DNA of 64,000 nucleotides from NCBI GenBank assembly GCA_020137815.1, contig CM035351.1:1767909-1831908 (forward strand). Reading direction: 5' to 3'. This DNA is from Hormiphora californensis. Its lineage: Eukaryota; Ctenophora; Tentaculata; Cydippida; Pleurobrachiidae. Below are positions 48,030 through 60,625 of the stretch, one piece after another. The translations under genes and the position numbers were made by a program. Position 1 is the stretch's first letter, and each line of letters opens with the position of its first letter. Below the pieces are notes generated by a model. That model saw only the letters and a list, made by a program, of their open reading frames with translations, made no database searches and was not told where the DNA came from.

Positions 48030-48501
48030 TACAGGGGTGATTAACACACGTGTTGTGTTGGTTTTCCTCCCCCATTTTGGTTCTATTTATTACAGCTCAA
48101 TACAAGTCAGAAACTTAGCGTTTAATTTTAGACTCTTGTCTCAACTACCCTTTCAGTACCTTGCCCCAAACTCCCCTTGTCCCAAATACCCTCGGTACCC
48201 TGCCCTAACTCCCCATTGCCCTAACTCCCCTTGTCCTAACCCTTCCACTAATGACTAACCATTACACTTGTCAACACTGTCTCAACTCTCAGGATCCATA
48301 GTATCAATACAACAACAAGCATTACCCTGTGTTTATCTCACTGTATGACGGGGTCTTGTGTCCCTCTCGTTAGTATGCAACCGCGTCAGAACATATTAGA
48401 TCACGTTCTATTTTCACCCACATTTGCCGGAACTGTCTCTCATTTTCGATCTCTCTCTGTGTGACCTTATGTATAACATTCCACCTCCTCCTCCTTGATC
48501 A

Positions 48502-48507
48502 AATAAA
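48502..48507 (+). terminator. AATAAA poly(A) signal of PHF12
   Basis: AATAAA stands 473 nt after the PHF12 stop codon and 235 nt before the next gene on the same strand. No other signal was noticed in between. Confidence 0.5.
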
Positions 48508-48741
48508 GAGGGTCACTTGATATGTGTCCAGCTGCTACTGCTGCAGTATGTCCAATGTCTCTCTCCCTGCCTCTTCCCGAAACTTCCCTTTCCCCGAAGC
48601 TAATTATTTACATTATATACGGTGTGACCTCAGCCGCCCTTCTCGCGTTATCTCAGATAATGTTACCCGGACTTTCGATTGCTTTCTTGTCGCTATCGTC
48701 ACACGATATATAACATTCTAACTTCATTTCTATATCTAGCC

Positions 48742-51138
48742 ATGCCCACTGATGTTCATCGTAAGCCCTCCTCGAGAGAGGGAACACTGAAAGACGGATC
48801 TTTAAAATCACCTGGAAGCTCAATGAACCGAAGCTTTAAAAACAAGTATGCTTCCTTTTTCTGCTGTTTGTTTCCTCCTCATTATTTTCCAATATTGCGT
48901 TGTTAAAACCCTTGTTTATAGTTTGTTAACTTTGTCCTCTCTGCAGGTCAACTCTAGTCCGGAGACTCAGCAAGCGTATCCGACGTGTTGTTGATAAACC
49001 CCTTGACGATAGCATCCACTCTGATGACGCTCTGATTTCCAAAGTAGCAGGTCTCAACTCCCCGGGGAAGCCCGTCACCAAGTCTACCAGTCTAAACAGG
49101 GACAAGAACGGGGTTACAACCCAACTACCTGGTATTAGAGCTAGAGGCACCACCCGTCGTCGCAGGGTTGGATCTCACACCATCTCTAAGTGCTCCTTTG
49201 ATTTGAAGGATTTTGAGGAGTACTCTAGGGAGGATATCCCTAAGTTGGTTACACATTTCGAGAACTGCGAGGATCCTGCCCATATCCTACCTCAGCGGCT
49301 GGAGTCACACATATCATTCTCCTCAAAACCTCCCTTTTTAAAGGTAACTCATGTCTAGGAATGGTTTTTAAATTTATTGGAATTTTTATATTTTCTAGTT
49401 TCAGCAGGATTGTTAACACGGGGTTAACACATGTATTTCTCGTACTCAGGTTAAAACTGCAGAGATTCCAGATACAGAGTATGTAGAGGAACACAAGAAT
49501 GACCCAGAGATCCAGAAGATTATCGACCTGATTGTAAAACGTGGTAAGCAATACTTCGTGTATACTTGTGTGCATACTCGTGTATCACTGCACTGGCAAG
49601 TGGCCCGGGGCCCATCCACCCCCCCCCTTTCCTAGAAAGAAAGAAAAATGCGAGGGGCCGACAGGCCCCGAAGCTAGAGAGAGAGAATGAGTGTGTTTGA
49701 AGTAGGTACACTAGGGGAAAGAAGCCTCTAAAGTGCACACTCTCCCTTTCACTTCTACAGTGCAGTACCATACGAACGCGACGAGACCGGATTTCAGGAT
49801 CAAATTACACAAGCATGCAGTTGAACTAGAGTTTTGAAACTTGGTATCCAGCCTTCCTTTTACTATCACTGCTGGAATCCAAAGTTACAGACTGATTGGA
49901 TCTAAGATACCGAAACGGTAGTGGTGTCAAATCCGGGTATAAAAGTGTCGTCGATAGATCTATATATACACGACCCAAATCCCGGGAGCTTAGCTCTTGA
50001 AAACGGTAAAAGCTTCGAAGTTGAAATTTTGTGGAGTCATAGTTCTTGATAGGGTGCGTGTAGTAGGATATTTTTCGAGTCATAAATCCTTAATTAAGAC
50101 CTAATTATGCCCTAATTAAATATGCATTTCCCACCTATCTCCGGACTGGGTGGTCGGAGAGACTTCTTTTATAGCTTATCCGAACCGGAAACGTCGATTT
50201 ATGGGGGGTCGTTCCCCGAACAAAAAGTCGTATCTCGCACCCTTCTGGATTTATTCACATATTTATGATTTTATGTATATCTTGAATATCTTTTAACCGG
50301 TTGATGTTAGGGACATGAAACATGTCTAATTCGACGTAGAATGGTCGATTTATGGGGGGTCGTTCCCCGAACAAAAAGCCGTATCTCGCACCCTTCTTAA
50401 GTTATGCACATATTTATGATTTAATACAATCATTCGCTGAATGGCTGATACTAGAAACTTTGAATTGGTGTTTGACGTAAAAAGATCGAAGTATATGCAG
50501 CATATTTACCAAAAAAAAGAAACGTCATACCAAAAAGAAGAGAAACTAGTACCAAAAACCAATCAAATTGGTTTGGATGACCCGGGGCCCAAAGGCGTCG
50601 GGATGCAAAATGTTGGTAGGATAAAACATTACTTTTGTAGGAAATCTAAAAAAGCGTCAAGAAAAACACTATTGTAGCTGGTGAAGGTCGCATCTCGACG
50701 CCTTTGGGCCCCGGGTCATCCAAACCAATTTGATTGGTTTTTGGTACTAGTAATACAACTATACTCCGCCTCCTTTAGAACTGACGGTGAGAGAAAGAAG
50801 AATCATACGTTATTCTTCTTTCTCTCACCGCCAGTATTATAGGAGGGGGAGTAAAGTTGGTTCTTTCCTACGTGATCTCGAGCCTCGTTCTTTGAACCCC
50901 ATAGTACCCTCTCTCCCTCCCCTACTATATACATCATCTCCTAATACCTCCTTTCCCCCCAACTGCAGCTGAGGATCTGAACGCAGCAGCAGCATCCGGA
51001 GACAATGAGGCACGGGAGATGTTACTTGAGACAGAGAGCAGCATGCGCTGGTACCTTGTCCACAGAACCTGGGAGTCTGTCAAGAGATCTTCCAGGATGA
51101 TCGACTGGGGACGACTATTGGGCATGCTAATACCTTAA
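48742..51138 (+). CDS. Orphan basic protein ending in a BH1-like W-G-R motif
   Basis: Exons 48742-48845, 48947-49343, 49450-49543 and 50969-51138 give 254 residues with consistent phases. The N-terminal third is Ser/Arg rich (TLVRRLSKRIRRVVDK) with possible phosphorylation sites. The middle has FEEYSREDIPKLVTHFENCE. The C-terminal exon is helical (EAREMLLETESSMRWYLVHR) and ends RMIDWGRLLGMLIP just before the stop. WGR with a preceding acidic/hydrophobic pair resembles the BH1 motif of Bcl-2 proteins (NWGRIV), but the rest of a Bcl-2 fold, including BH2 and a tail anchor, is absent. I do not assign a function. TATCTAG lies immediately before CCATG. Confidence 0.6.
50192..50397. repeat. Direct repeat in intron 3 of the orphan gene
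   Basis: CGATTTATGGGGGGTCGTTC followed by CCCGAACAAAAAG(T/C)CGTATCTCGCACCCTTCT occurs at about 50195 and again at about 50347. The copies are about 150 bp apart and nearly identical, as in a partial tandem duplication inside a transposon. Confidence 0.7.
50545..50751. mobile_element. Hairpin element with 56-bp arms
   Basis: ACTAGTACCAAAAACCAATC onwards to CCAAAGGCGTCG at 50545-50600 is matched in exact inverse at 50696-50751, with a 95-bp loop. The tips are ACTAGT palindromes. It lies in intron 3 of the orphan gene and has no coding capacity. Confidence 0.8.
50783..50833. repeat. Short hairpin, 18-bp perfect stem
   Basis: GGTGAGAGAAAGAAGAAT and its exact inverse ATTCTTCTTTCTCTCACC are separated by 8 bases, with the stem continuing outward through one mismatch. 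Too short for a canonical animal pre-miRNA. Confidence 0.6.
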
Positions 51139-51821
51139 ATTATTCGGGACTAAATATGAGAGACTGTATTTTGTTTTTGAGGAACTATTCGTGCGTTTTC
51201 TAATTTGTACCCGACCCTACTTGATGATTTGCTCCAGGAGAGAAAGTAGAATCAGGTATAAACTAGTCAATTCGAGTGTCTGTATCTTTTGTTTATGTTG
51301 TAAATTATTCAGTGTGTGTGTCCAGGGTTGCTCTATATTAGAGGTGTTTTGTGGCAGGTATGTTCAGCACACGAGCTCGCACCAGGCCAGTTTAGATCGG
51401 GCATCTTCTCGTGTCCCTAACAGTGTGACGTTACAAACGTTGTGGTGCCAGCTAGGTGATCTCTTGAGTCTTGGAGAAATGTCTTTTTTGGACTGTAGAG
51501 AGACAGAGACAGAGACAGAGACAGAGCCGGGTCAGTATACCGCTTTTTTAATGATAAGTTTCACATACCACATCTACCTTTTATAGTTCGCTGAGGTTTC
51601 CCTCCTTTCTTATTGAATAAGGGGTGGTCTCTTACCCCTTACCCAACAACTCCTTTGAGCATGGGGCTTGAAACTTGTCATGATATATTTGGATGATTTT
51701 ATAATGTTTGTGTTTTATGATGTTGTGAGCGGGTTCAAGAGTTGTATTTGTGGATATATCATATCATTATCACCCCTATTTTATTATTTTTACGATAGAT
51801 ATATAGAGGTACTTTCAGTGG

Positions 51822-51870
51822 AAAACAGAGAAAGTGCCATAATATAATATAATGACACTTTCTCTGTTTT
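51822..51870. repeat. Short hairpin, 15-bp perfect stem
   Basis: AAAACAGAGAAAGTG and CACTTTCTCTGTTTT flank 19 AT-rich bases. It lies in the 51139-53391 stretch between two convergent genes, where I found no supported gene. Confidence 0.6.
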
Positions 51871-52531
51871 TAGAGTCAATCGTGTTGATACCTCAAACAG
51901 TGATAAGAGGAGTTTTATAGCAGAATATTTTTTATGCTAAACTTATGCTGAATAACATGAATTGATATATGTAGACTTTTTGAATTGTTTTTCCCTCAGG
52001 TCCAGTAATCAATGTATCAATGATACTTTCATTTAATTCTGTTATGAAACTCGGTATTTTCACTGTCTTGCAAGGGATTTCAACCAGTGGTTCAATCACA
52101 TAACAAGTGGTTCTTTCTGGCGGTACTGATCCCATTTTGGCAGTGCGCTCATATCGGGTCGGCGTCGCCAGACAAGTCAAGAATGGACTGATATCCAATG
52201 CCCATGGAAGTTCAACTCCACTGGATCCAAAACAACACTGTGGGACACATGATGCGCGTTATACTGCTGAAACGCTGAACTTTCTACATAAGAATGTACG
52301 CGCGAGCTACATTTATCTTTCAAGTGTAAAACATTCTGCGAATTTACCCGGCACGAGTAGAAACTGGGAATATCCATATAATAATTTCCAAAATGTTAGT
52401 CCGATAATTGTTTTCTCCCTACTCCTCCTACAGTTTTTGAGCTAGACCCCTGAAAATTTGTACACTGGTACTTTGGACCAAGGCGGGTGTAAGTACGGGC
52501 TCAGATTTTTGATCCGATCTTTACAACAGTG

Positions 52532-52553
52532 ACGTCACGGGGTGACGTCATTG
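52532..52553. promoter_or_regulatory. Pair of CRE-like TGACGTCA sites
   Basis: GTGACGTCACGGGGTGACGTCAT holds two perfect CREB/ATF palindromes in the gap between convergent genes. No promoter is expected here, so relevance is doubtful. Confidence 0.25.
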
Positions 52554-53391
52554 CGCCAAAAATACTTACATTTTTCAAACGCTTCTAAGACCCTGAAAAC
52601 GGCTCTAAATCAAAAAACTAACGCAATAGTGGGGAAAGAGAATCGTTTGAACTTCATTTTACATGATAGCGATTTCCCGTAACTCAATGTTTAAGGGTCG
52701 TAAATCGCGTCGGGAAAGTTAAAAATGCCAAAAATACGATATTTTTCACCGTAGCCACCCAAAATCTTATCCAATCGATATGAAACTTGGTCGTTATGTG
52801 AACTTTAATGTCCTTTGGCCAGGGGTTCCCGGAAAACGGATTGGCAAGATGAGAACTGACCGGAGTTCTTATAATTCTAAATTCACGAATTTGGAATTTT
52901 TCCTCGACTTTTTTTGGCGACATAAAACGCGAGGAAATTTTCAATGAATTTTAAAATTTTACACTGCGCGCGTAATTCTAGGTTCCGCGCGCGGCGTAAA
53001 AAAGCAGCGCTTTTTTGGAAAAATTCGCGCGTTACAGTAAATGATTTACCAATTACCATTTACCAGGTCACGGGTTCCCAGCAAACGGGTACTCTAGTAA
53101 TTTATAAAATGAATCACAAGTTTCTTTTTGGATGTAAAGTTTTTGTAAAAGAGCAAACACACACAAGTTTCATTTTCAGTGAAAACTCCCCATCAACATG
53201 CAATGATCTGTCTTTGAATCTCCTTATGAACAAAACCATGTATGTGTAATCGTATGTGTCACGAAATAATCAAATATGTACAAACATAAGCGAGTGAAAG
53301 GCTGTGAAAGTGAATACTATATAGTCCCCTTGACACTACTATGTAAACACTGAATAAATTTCCCATGATAGACCCTGACAGCAGCTGTATC

Positions 53392-56300
53392 TCAGTTTCC
53401 TTTCAATATGTTTTCATTCTGTATCAAATAGTCCACTATATCCTTGAAGGACCACCGCTCCACTTTTGGTTTCCAGCACCACTGAAATGATAGGGACTTG
53501 AGAGGGGTAATATAAACGATAGTGGGGATTGGAATGAAACTGGATGATAAGTAGATGTGTGTATCAGTTTGGTACACCTCTCTCAGTCTCTCCCTACCCT
53601 CTCTCACTCTCCTACCCTTTCTCCTACCCTCTCTCTCTCTCCTACCGTTATGATGTGTCTGAAGACAGGAGGCGCCTTCTCAGGAATCTCCATCCTCCTC
53701 CCTGCATCAAAGAACTCCTTCAACATTTTAATATCTCGAATGGGAGGGTCGCAGTCCAGATAAGGCACCTGTCAGAGACAGATATATTCCTTAGGCACTC
53801 CACAGAGGAAACAAGATGATTAGGAACTATAAAAGTAGAATGAAACAACTCTCTCTCACCGTTTATAGGGTTAGAAAATGAGTATATTACCTCGGCGTTG
53901 TTGAATATTTCACAGCAGGTAATCCCATAGGACCAGACATCCAGGCTCTTCCCGTACACTTGGGTTTCAAAGAATTCAGGGGGATACCACAGATAGGGTA
54001 TAACACCCGTCTTATGCTTGTAGTATTGCTTCTCTATCGACTGGGGGGGGGGGGTTGTTTGGTGACTCAGTAAAATGATTGAACAGAAAGATGTTTGGAT
54101 ATATTTACCCGCGACAGTCCAAGATCAGATATCCGAACTTTGTGGTGGCTCTGAACTAGGACATTACGAGTTGAGAGATCTCTGTGAATGTAGTTCTGGT
54201 CAGATAGAAACTCCATCCCTTCTGCAATCTGGGCGGCAAAAGTACACAACCGCTCAACCTGCAGCAAGAGAAGGGGGAGGTGAAATAAATCTCACGAGAT
54301 TAGCAATGAAGGAGTGATTGAGCGAGATGCTATCACTTCTTGTCGCAGATATATACTAGATATATGTGAAAGATATGTATCTGATTACAAGAGATATAGA
54401 ATGTGGAGGTAATTACATACGGGTATATCGACGTGTTGTTCTATGTATTTATCAAGAGATCCCAGCCTGTACATGTTCATTATTAGCCACACACTGCCAT
54501 CTCGGTTGTGCACACCTGGGAGTCAGAAGAGAGATATATTAGAGTTGATTGACTTGCTCAACCCTCTCTTAACACTTTGTAACGCAGGGTAATATCAGAG
54601 AGTTGTTCAGACTATCTCGTGCGGCAGCTCCAATCCAGTTAGATTGTAGGACTAAAAAGTGTTTAGCGTTCTCAGTGGGCCTGGGTCCTGGGCCACAAAT
54701 GCGATTGACGTAAACTTTATCTATTTTATGTCTGACTTAGAACAACTACTCGCCTCTCAATGGTATGATGTATTCATGTTTCAACTGTTGCATTGCATTG
54801 ATCTCCTTCTGTATATCAACAGCTTTAATCTCGGGGTGGAACACTTTAACAGCCACCTCACTGCCTCCCTCGGCCCCATTATTCCGGAGTCGACCAATGT
54901 ACACACTAGCAAAGTTACCCTGTCCAATAATAGTGTTGGTAATGGTGATCTCCTCCTCTACTGCACCACTCTCACCCAGTCCTCCGATGTAGTCCTGATA
55001 GGGGTGGATGTATTGGGCAGATCTGTAATGAATCAGACCTTCCAGATTAATAGTAATAAAATGATCAATACTAACTTCTCGGAAGAAAAAAAAATACAAA
55101 AACAAAGCCATCTTCAGAAGCTGCTCACTTTCCAGGCTACAATAATTCACCTGTTCGTCCTCTTGTTCTTGCTCTCCTTCATTCCTGTAATCAGCACCAA
55201 ACTCCCCATAACCACCACCGTCATCATCATCATCATCATCATCATCTTCACCCCACATTGCCCCATCTCCCTCTTCCTCCTCCTCCTCTAGGTATAATCC
55301 CTCCTCGTCATACCCGTTCAGATCTTCATAATTATCGAACACACGACAGAAGTCTGCAGATGTAAAGCATATCTGACCGTTTACCTGGGGGATATGGATA
55401 CTATTATCATTACGTTCATGACTCACGACTATCCTAATCAGATGAGGGGTAAACTGGCCAATAACCACTTTGACAAATATTGTTAAATTAAGGACTGAAA
55501 TCACACTGAAATCACACTGAAATCACACTGAAATCACACACTGTACCTCCTCCATTCTCAGTTCCTCTAAGTTGTCAGGTTTGGCATCCAGATTAGCGAA
55601 GGTGTACCCACACTCGATAGGGCTGTTGTATTTGGTATCCAGTAACTCTACCACTTTACTAACAGAATCTACCTGCAACAGTGTATAATTAATGATACGG
55701 ACACAGTGTCAGGCGACTCAACAACAGGGTGGAAAGTAGTAGACACTATTGCAACTGTGTAACAAATATAATGTAACTAAAACTACAAATCTAATAAAAA
55801 TCAAATAGAGAATCGTTTCAAACCTACCACGTCCGTTCTGAGACAGTACTGAATTGTGTTCTCCAGCATGGCGGTGAGGAACTCATTACTGTTAACAACA
55901 GCAAGGTGGGGTTTATACCAGTCATCCCTTGACTTGCCCAGCTGTTCCACTAACATGGCATCCGTTATGTGGTTCATGGGAAGTTGGGCATCGTGGAACA
56001 ACTGCCATAGCGCCACACCAAAACACCATCTGGGAAGTAATGGGGTTAGATGATCAGTGGGGTTAATACAGAGAGTTGGTTATAATGAACACGACCTAGA
56101 ATTGCCCAGAGGTTGAAACATCAAATCATGTCTGTACAGTTTACTACTGCAAGATCAGACAAATGTTGGAACATGTAAAGCATGCCTAAACAGGTTTCCC
56201 TACCTGTCCGTTTCCTCGGTGAACTGTTGATCAAAGAGACTCTCCTTGGGTAGCCATCTAGAAGGATGGAACCTCGCCTCTCCCAGACTCTTGGCATCCT

Positions 56301-58254
56301 TGAACGATGGTTGTTCTGTTTCCAATACCTCTCCCTCTAGGCGCTGCTTCTCTATCCCCAGTCGGAGGACCCCCAGCCCTCCCAGTTTAACAACTCGGGT
56401 GCTGATGTCAATAAAACAGTTGTGTAGAACAGGGAACCCGTGCACTATGCGGCGCGTGTGAAGTGCCAACAACCCACTAGCTATTTGATGGGACATTGAC
56501 AGGAGGCGAATACAGTCAAATTGTCCTGAGTTCTCTCTCAGATAATCGTACAAAGGTACTCCATAATTCTCAGTTAGCACGCTGGTCCTCGCCCCATAAC
56601 TATCCTGGCACAGTCCAAAGAGCCGCACTAAGTTCTCGTGAATGGGCTCAGTTGCACACATGCTTCTAACAAGGGCTATAATGGCCGATACCCGGGAGTT
56701 AGCTGCTCCGTGCCAGAACAAATTAGGCAGCTCCTCAAGTCTCACATCGTGTTTTGTGTCAGTTAGAGAGTAGTAGAAGGTACCCTCCCTAACCTGCTGG
56801 TCCAGAGACTTCCTCTCCTGAACACACGACACAGGGAACAAAACAGAGTCAGGGACTGAGATATCTGCAACCATTGATGTAGTTATGAAGGTATGTAGCC
56901 TCTTTCCCTCCACAGAGAAATGATCTATCAGCTCGTACGGTGTGGTAAACTTCTTGCCCCTGAACTTGGTAGTCCTATAGGATGCTGGTTTACCAAACCC
57001 TACCTCTTGGGAGAAAGTGATAGTGATCTGGCACACCTCCCCGTTCATACAGTAACTCAGTTGCAGCTCCCCGTTAGTGTGCTGCACATCACACGGCTTG
57101 GGAGGGGCCTCAAACGTGTGGAGAATGTACCAGCCGTCCTGTGTCCCATACCGCCGGAGTATTGTCCTGGTATCCTGGCGAGTTAGTTTGTAGTGGATCG
57201 GTGGCATTTCTAGGATCAGAGGACATGATTTCTTGTGGAGGGTCCGACACCGACCATCGTTAAACACCACCTCCGCAGCACAAGGATCTCGCCGACACAC
57301 TGGGTATTGGAGATTAGCGTAGTAGAACAAGAGAACGACAAAGTTTCTCCAACTAGCAGATTTGTCGAAGTCACTAGATGCGCTCCCAGCCACACAACTA
57401 AACATGATACCATACCGACCATTTTGGGTGATCACATCGACCCTGTGTTCTTCCTCGTATGCGTTTATTGACAGTTTAGGATCACTGAACTCGGCATAGT
57501 ACAGCTCTTTCCGCTGTGATTTAGTTCTGTTTATGTTACCGTTATTGTTACCCTCGTTAAGAACGATCTCCAACTTATCCTTGAAAATAGTGATGGTAGC
57601 CTCGCTAAGCCCCTGGTTTTTCATGATATCCACACACTCATACCACACTCCCTTACTGTTCTTCCGGTTAGACTGGTGATGGTTATCTACTGTTGTTAGG
57701 TAGTGCTCCATACATGCAAACTCTGTCTTTATAGATTTCAGGTTCTTCACTGCCTCCGAGACTGCCATTTTGGTGTCCTTAGCTTCAACCGATAATAACG
57801 GTTCCTCGGTGAAGTCTTTATAGTTCTTGACAAACTTGTGCGGTTTGTGGCAGGTCAAATCTCCAAAAACAAGTGCTAGAATATAAACCTCCATGGCGCA
57901 AAGCTGGGTCAGGAGAGGAGCGCCATAGGATGTTTTATTGTCCCTTACGTCCCTCTTATACTGATGGTACACATAGTTGAAACATTCATTGTCCGTGTAG
58001 TAAAGAGAATCCTTGTCTGTGTGGTAGTCTACATACCGATAGAAAATAGTTTGAGAGCCCCACTCATTAGAAATTGCCTTGTCTGATGGTATAAAATAAT
58101 TCCCGTTCTGATAGAGAAGAAATCCCTTGCGAGCAAAGTTACTGATCTGTCTGCTTTCGGCACATTCACGTAGGATATGGTTAACGGAAGAATCAGGATC
58201 AAAGTATAGTGGCTCCCCGAAGTAAAAGTCAACTCTTACGTTTTTCTCTTCCAT
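53392..58254 (-). CDS. JAK: Janus kinase (JAK): FERM, SH2-like, pseudokinase, tyrosine kinase
   Basis: Nine exons (58254-56204, 56029-55828, 55672-55547, 55384-54754, 54515-54421, 54258-54109, 54040-53891, 53768-53646, 53481-53392) give about 1205 residues, close to vertebrate JAKs. Exon 1 covers the FERM region, an SH2-like stretch ([16 protein letters not shown]) and most of the pseudokinase ([18 protein letters not shown] in place of a DFG). The kinase has [38 protein letters not shown] (DLG, not DFG), the JAK-type tandem tyrosines KQYYKHKTG and LWYPPEFF. A run of Glu and Asp (about 820-848) separates the two kinase lobes. Exon 4 joins exon 5 only with a GC donor (AGAG|GCGAGT). A hydrophobic FLYFFFF stretch in exon 4 (around 55100) may be an unspliced intron. 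JAKs transduce cytokine-receptor signals to STATs. Confidence 0.92.
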
Positions 58255-58819
58255 CTTTCAAAAGTGCAGACATTAATTTAACCTTACAGCTTGCTGAAGA
58301 AGTGTATTAAACAATAAATAGACACGGATTAAAAATGATATAATACACCGGCTAAATGGCTAGTAGTGACTAACGACTGCCGTTTCTGACTCCAGTCTCC
58401 GGACTGGCGCCAGCCGCATACTTTTAATGAGCTCGGGCCTGCTGCACCGTTTGATCGCTTATTAAAAGTAAGAGCCAAACAACATATGAGCATCATTCAG
58501 GGCATGACGAAATGGAAGGGAACACCAGAAAAAAACTTTTCTGTTTAGTTTTTTCGTTTTTCAACTCAGTTTCGAAATTTTGCGTGCAGCTACAGATTTT
58601 ACGCGCGCGGCCGCCGCCTCGCTTACACTGATTTTATCGCGTGTAACGTTAACAGCATTGTAAACGCGATTATTTTCAGATAAAAAGTTTTACGTTTTAA
58701 AGCTTGTTCCAACAAAAGTTCCACGCGTTTTTGTTCTCGCTGGACGCAGAAGCCAGAAACAGAGACCAGGCTGCTGGCAGGAGACTTAGAACTGGTGACC
58801 AAAACTGACACAAATGCCA

Positions 58820-58879
58820 TTTAGTGCATTGAAAAGCGCTGCCTTATCGGGGGGCAGCAACGTTTGCCAATTTAGTGCA
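58820..58879. mobile_element. Ultra-short transposon copy C (42 bp) with 9-bp target duplication
   Basis: The unit 58829-58870 has the same left 20 bp and right 15 bp as copies A and B around a GGGGGGC core. TTTAGTGCA flanks both sides (58820-58828, 58871-58879). It lies about 570 bp upstream of the JAK start codon. The remaining 58255-59205 holds AT-rich DNA with CGCG patches and no clear gene. Confidence 0.9.
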
Positions 58880-59205
58880 GTGAAATGATTCATTAATCTC
58901 AAAAATCTTGTTTAATGTTTTAATTTATTTCCTAATCTCCATTTTAATAGACAATTTGTGCGTTGTCAGTTGTGGCCCTGTGCTTTTGCCTTTTAGGTGA
59001 TCATTCCAAATATTGAAGAATGTACCGTTGTTCACTCAAAAAGTGCTGTAGGGTCTGTAGCACATGCCAAGTTGCTCAATTACAAGTCTGGCCTTTAGTG
59101 AATAGTGACTCGAGTCTAAATAAATGGCAATTTAAAATATCAGTAATTACAACCTGTATCCGAATATCGCAGTTTTTGAAAATGATATTGTCCACCCTGC
59201 ACCCA

Positions 59206-60603
59206 TTAAGGGTACGCTAACCAAAAATTTTTTTCGAGTGCAGGGAAATCTCTCACCGTAGGGTTGTAGGCCATGCCAAGGAGACCTCAAATATGCAATT
59301 TTAGCTCTCAAGGCGAATTCATATTTTTGCTACAGCTGCTTGAAAAATGAACTGAAAACAAGTTTTTGGCATCTTAAAAAATTTTTTTTAAAGATGGAAG
59401 CATGAAAATTTGGGGATTTGAAGAGGACATGAAGGGGAATAACCACAAAAACTTTTTTTTCAATCCGAGCTGATTTCCGGTCCTGAGATGGATTTCTTTT
59501 TTTCCACTTTAACGCCCTATTTGGCAAAGTTCCGAAAATATGTGAAAGCTGTAAATTGGTGAAAAGTTGCGTCTAACGATTATCTAAGTGGCCATAAATT
59601 TTGGGCGTGTCCTTATTTGAAATAAGATGTACAGAGTTTTTTTTGTGAAAGCCGTCATTTCAGAAATAAATAAATTCCCTGTATCTCAAAAACGGCTGAT
59701 CGTAGAGACCTGAGACTATGCTCAAACGATTCAGAAGGTCCGATTTTGGGGGGGTCTTCTGAGAGACATTTTGCTCCTACTTCAACCGTTTTTGCTGTAA
59801 TTGCGAAAAACAAATTCTATGGAAAGGGCAAAAGCTAAACTCCAATATCCTGTAATTAGGGAATTTTGGCTAAGAAAGGACCGAAACTATGGAAAAATGT
59901 GTAACAAGCTAATTCCTTCATTATTTGGTCCATATGGGTCCCTATAATCATCAAAAACAAAATCACAAAAAATCCACGATGGCGAAGATGGGTTTTTGTT
60001 TTTCGCAATTACAGCAAAAACGGTTGAAGTAGGAGCAAAATGTCTCTCAGAAGACCCCCCCAAAATCGGACCTTCTGAATCGTTTAAGCATAGTCTCAGG
60101 TCTCTACGATCAGCCGTTTTTGAGATACAGGGAATTTATTTATTTCTGAAATGACGGCTTTCACAAAAAAAACTCTGTACATCTTATTTCAAATAAGGAC
60201 ACGCCCAAAATTTATGGCCACTTAGATAATCGTTAGACGCAACTTTTCACCAATTTACAGCTTTCACATATTTTCGGAACTTTGCCAAATAGGGCGTTAA
60301 AGTGGAAAAAAAGAAATCCATTTCAGGACCGGAAATCAGCTCGGATTGCAAAAAATTTTTTTGTGGTTATTCCCCTTTATGTTCTCTTCAAATCCCCAAA
60401 TTTTCATGCTTCTATCTTTTAAAAAAAATTTTTAAGATGCCAAAAACTTATTTTCAGTTAATTTTTCAAGCAGCTGTAGCAAAAATATGAATTCGGCTTG
60501 AGAGCTCAAATTGCATATTTGAGGTCTCCTTGGCATGGCCTACAACCCTACGGTGAGAGATTTCCCTGCACTCGAAAAAAAATTTTGGTTAGCGTACCCT
60601 TAA
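59206..60603. mobile_element. 1.39-kb palindromic element with TTAA target duplication
   Basis: The arm GGGTACGCTAACCAAAAATT at 59210 is mirrored by a right arm ending GGTTAGCGTACCC at 60599. The arms are about 605 bp each, over 95% matched by eye, around a 180-bp spacer (about 59818-59994). TTAA flanks both ends, as in piggyBac or Kolobok insertions. There is no transposase. Confidence 0.88.
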
Positions 60604-60625
60604 CAAGTAACAGGTTCATCTTCCT

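Noticed and set aside
51932-52445. Overlapping frames on both strands (for example VEIPCKTVKIPSFITELNES on minus)
   Set aside because: Short, mutually overlapping, without splice support or recognisable domains. They could be an old retroelement remnant but I cannot show it.
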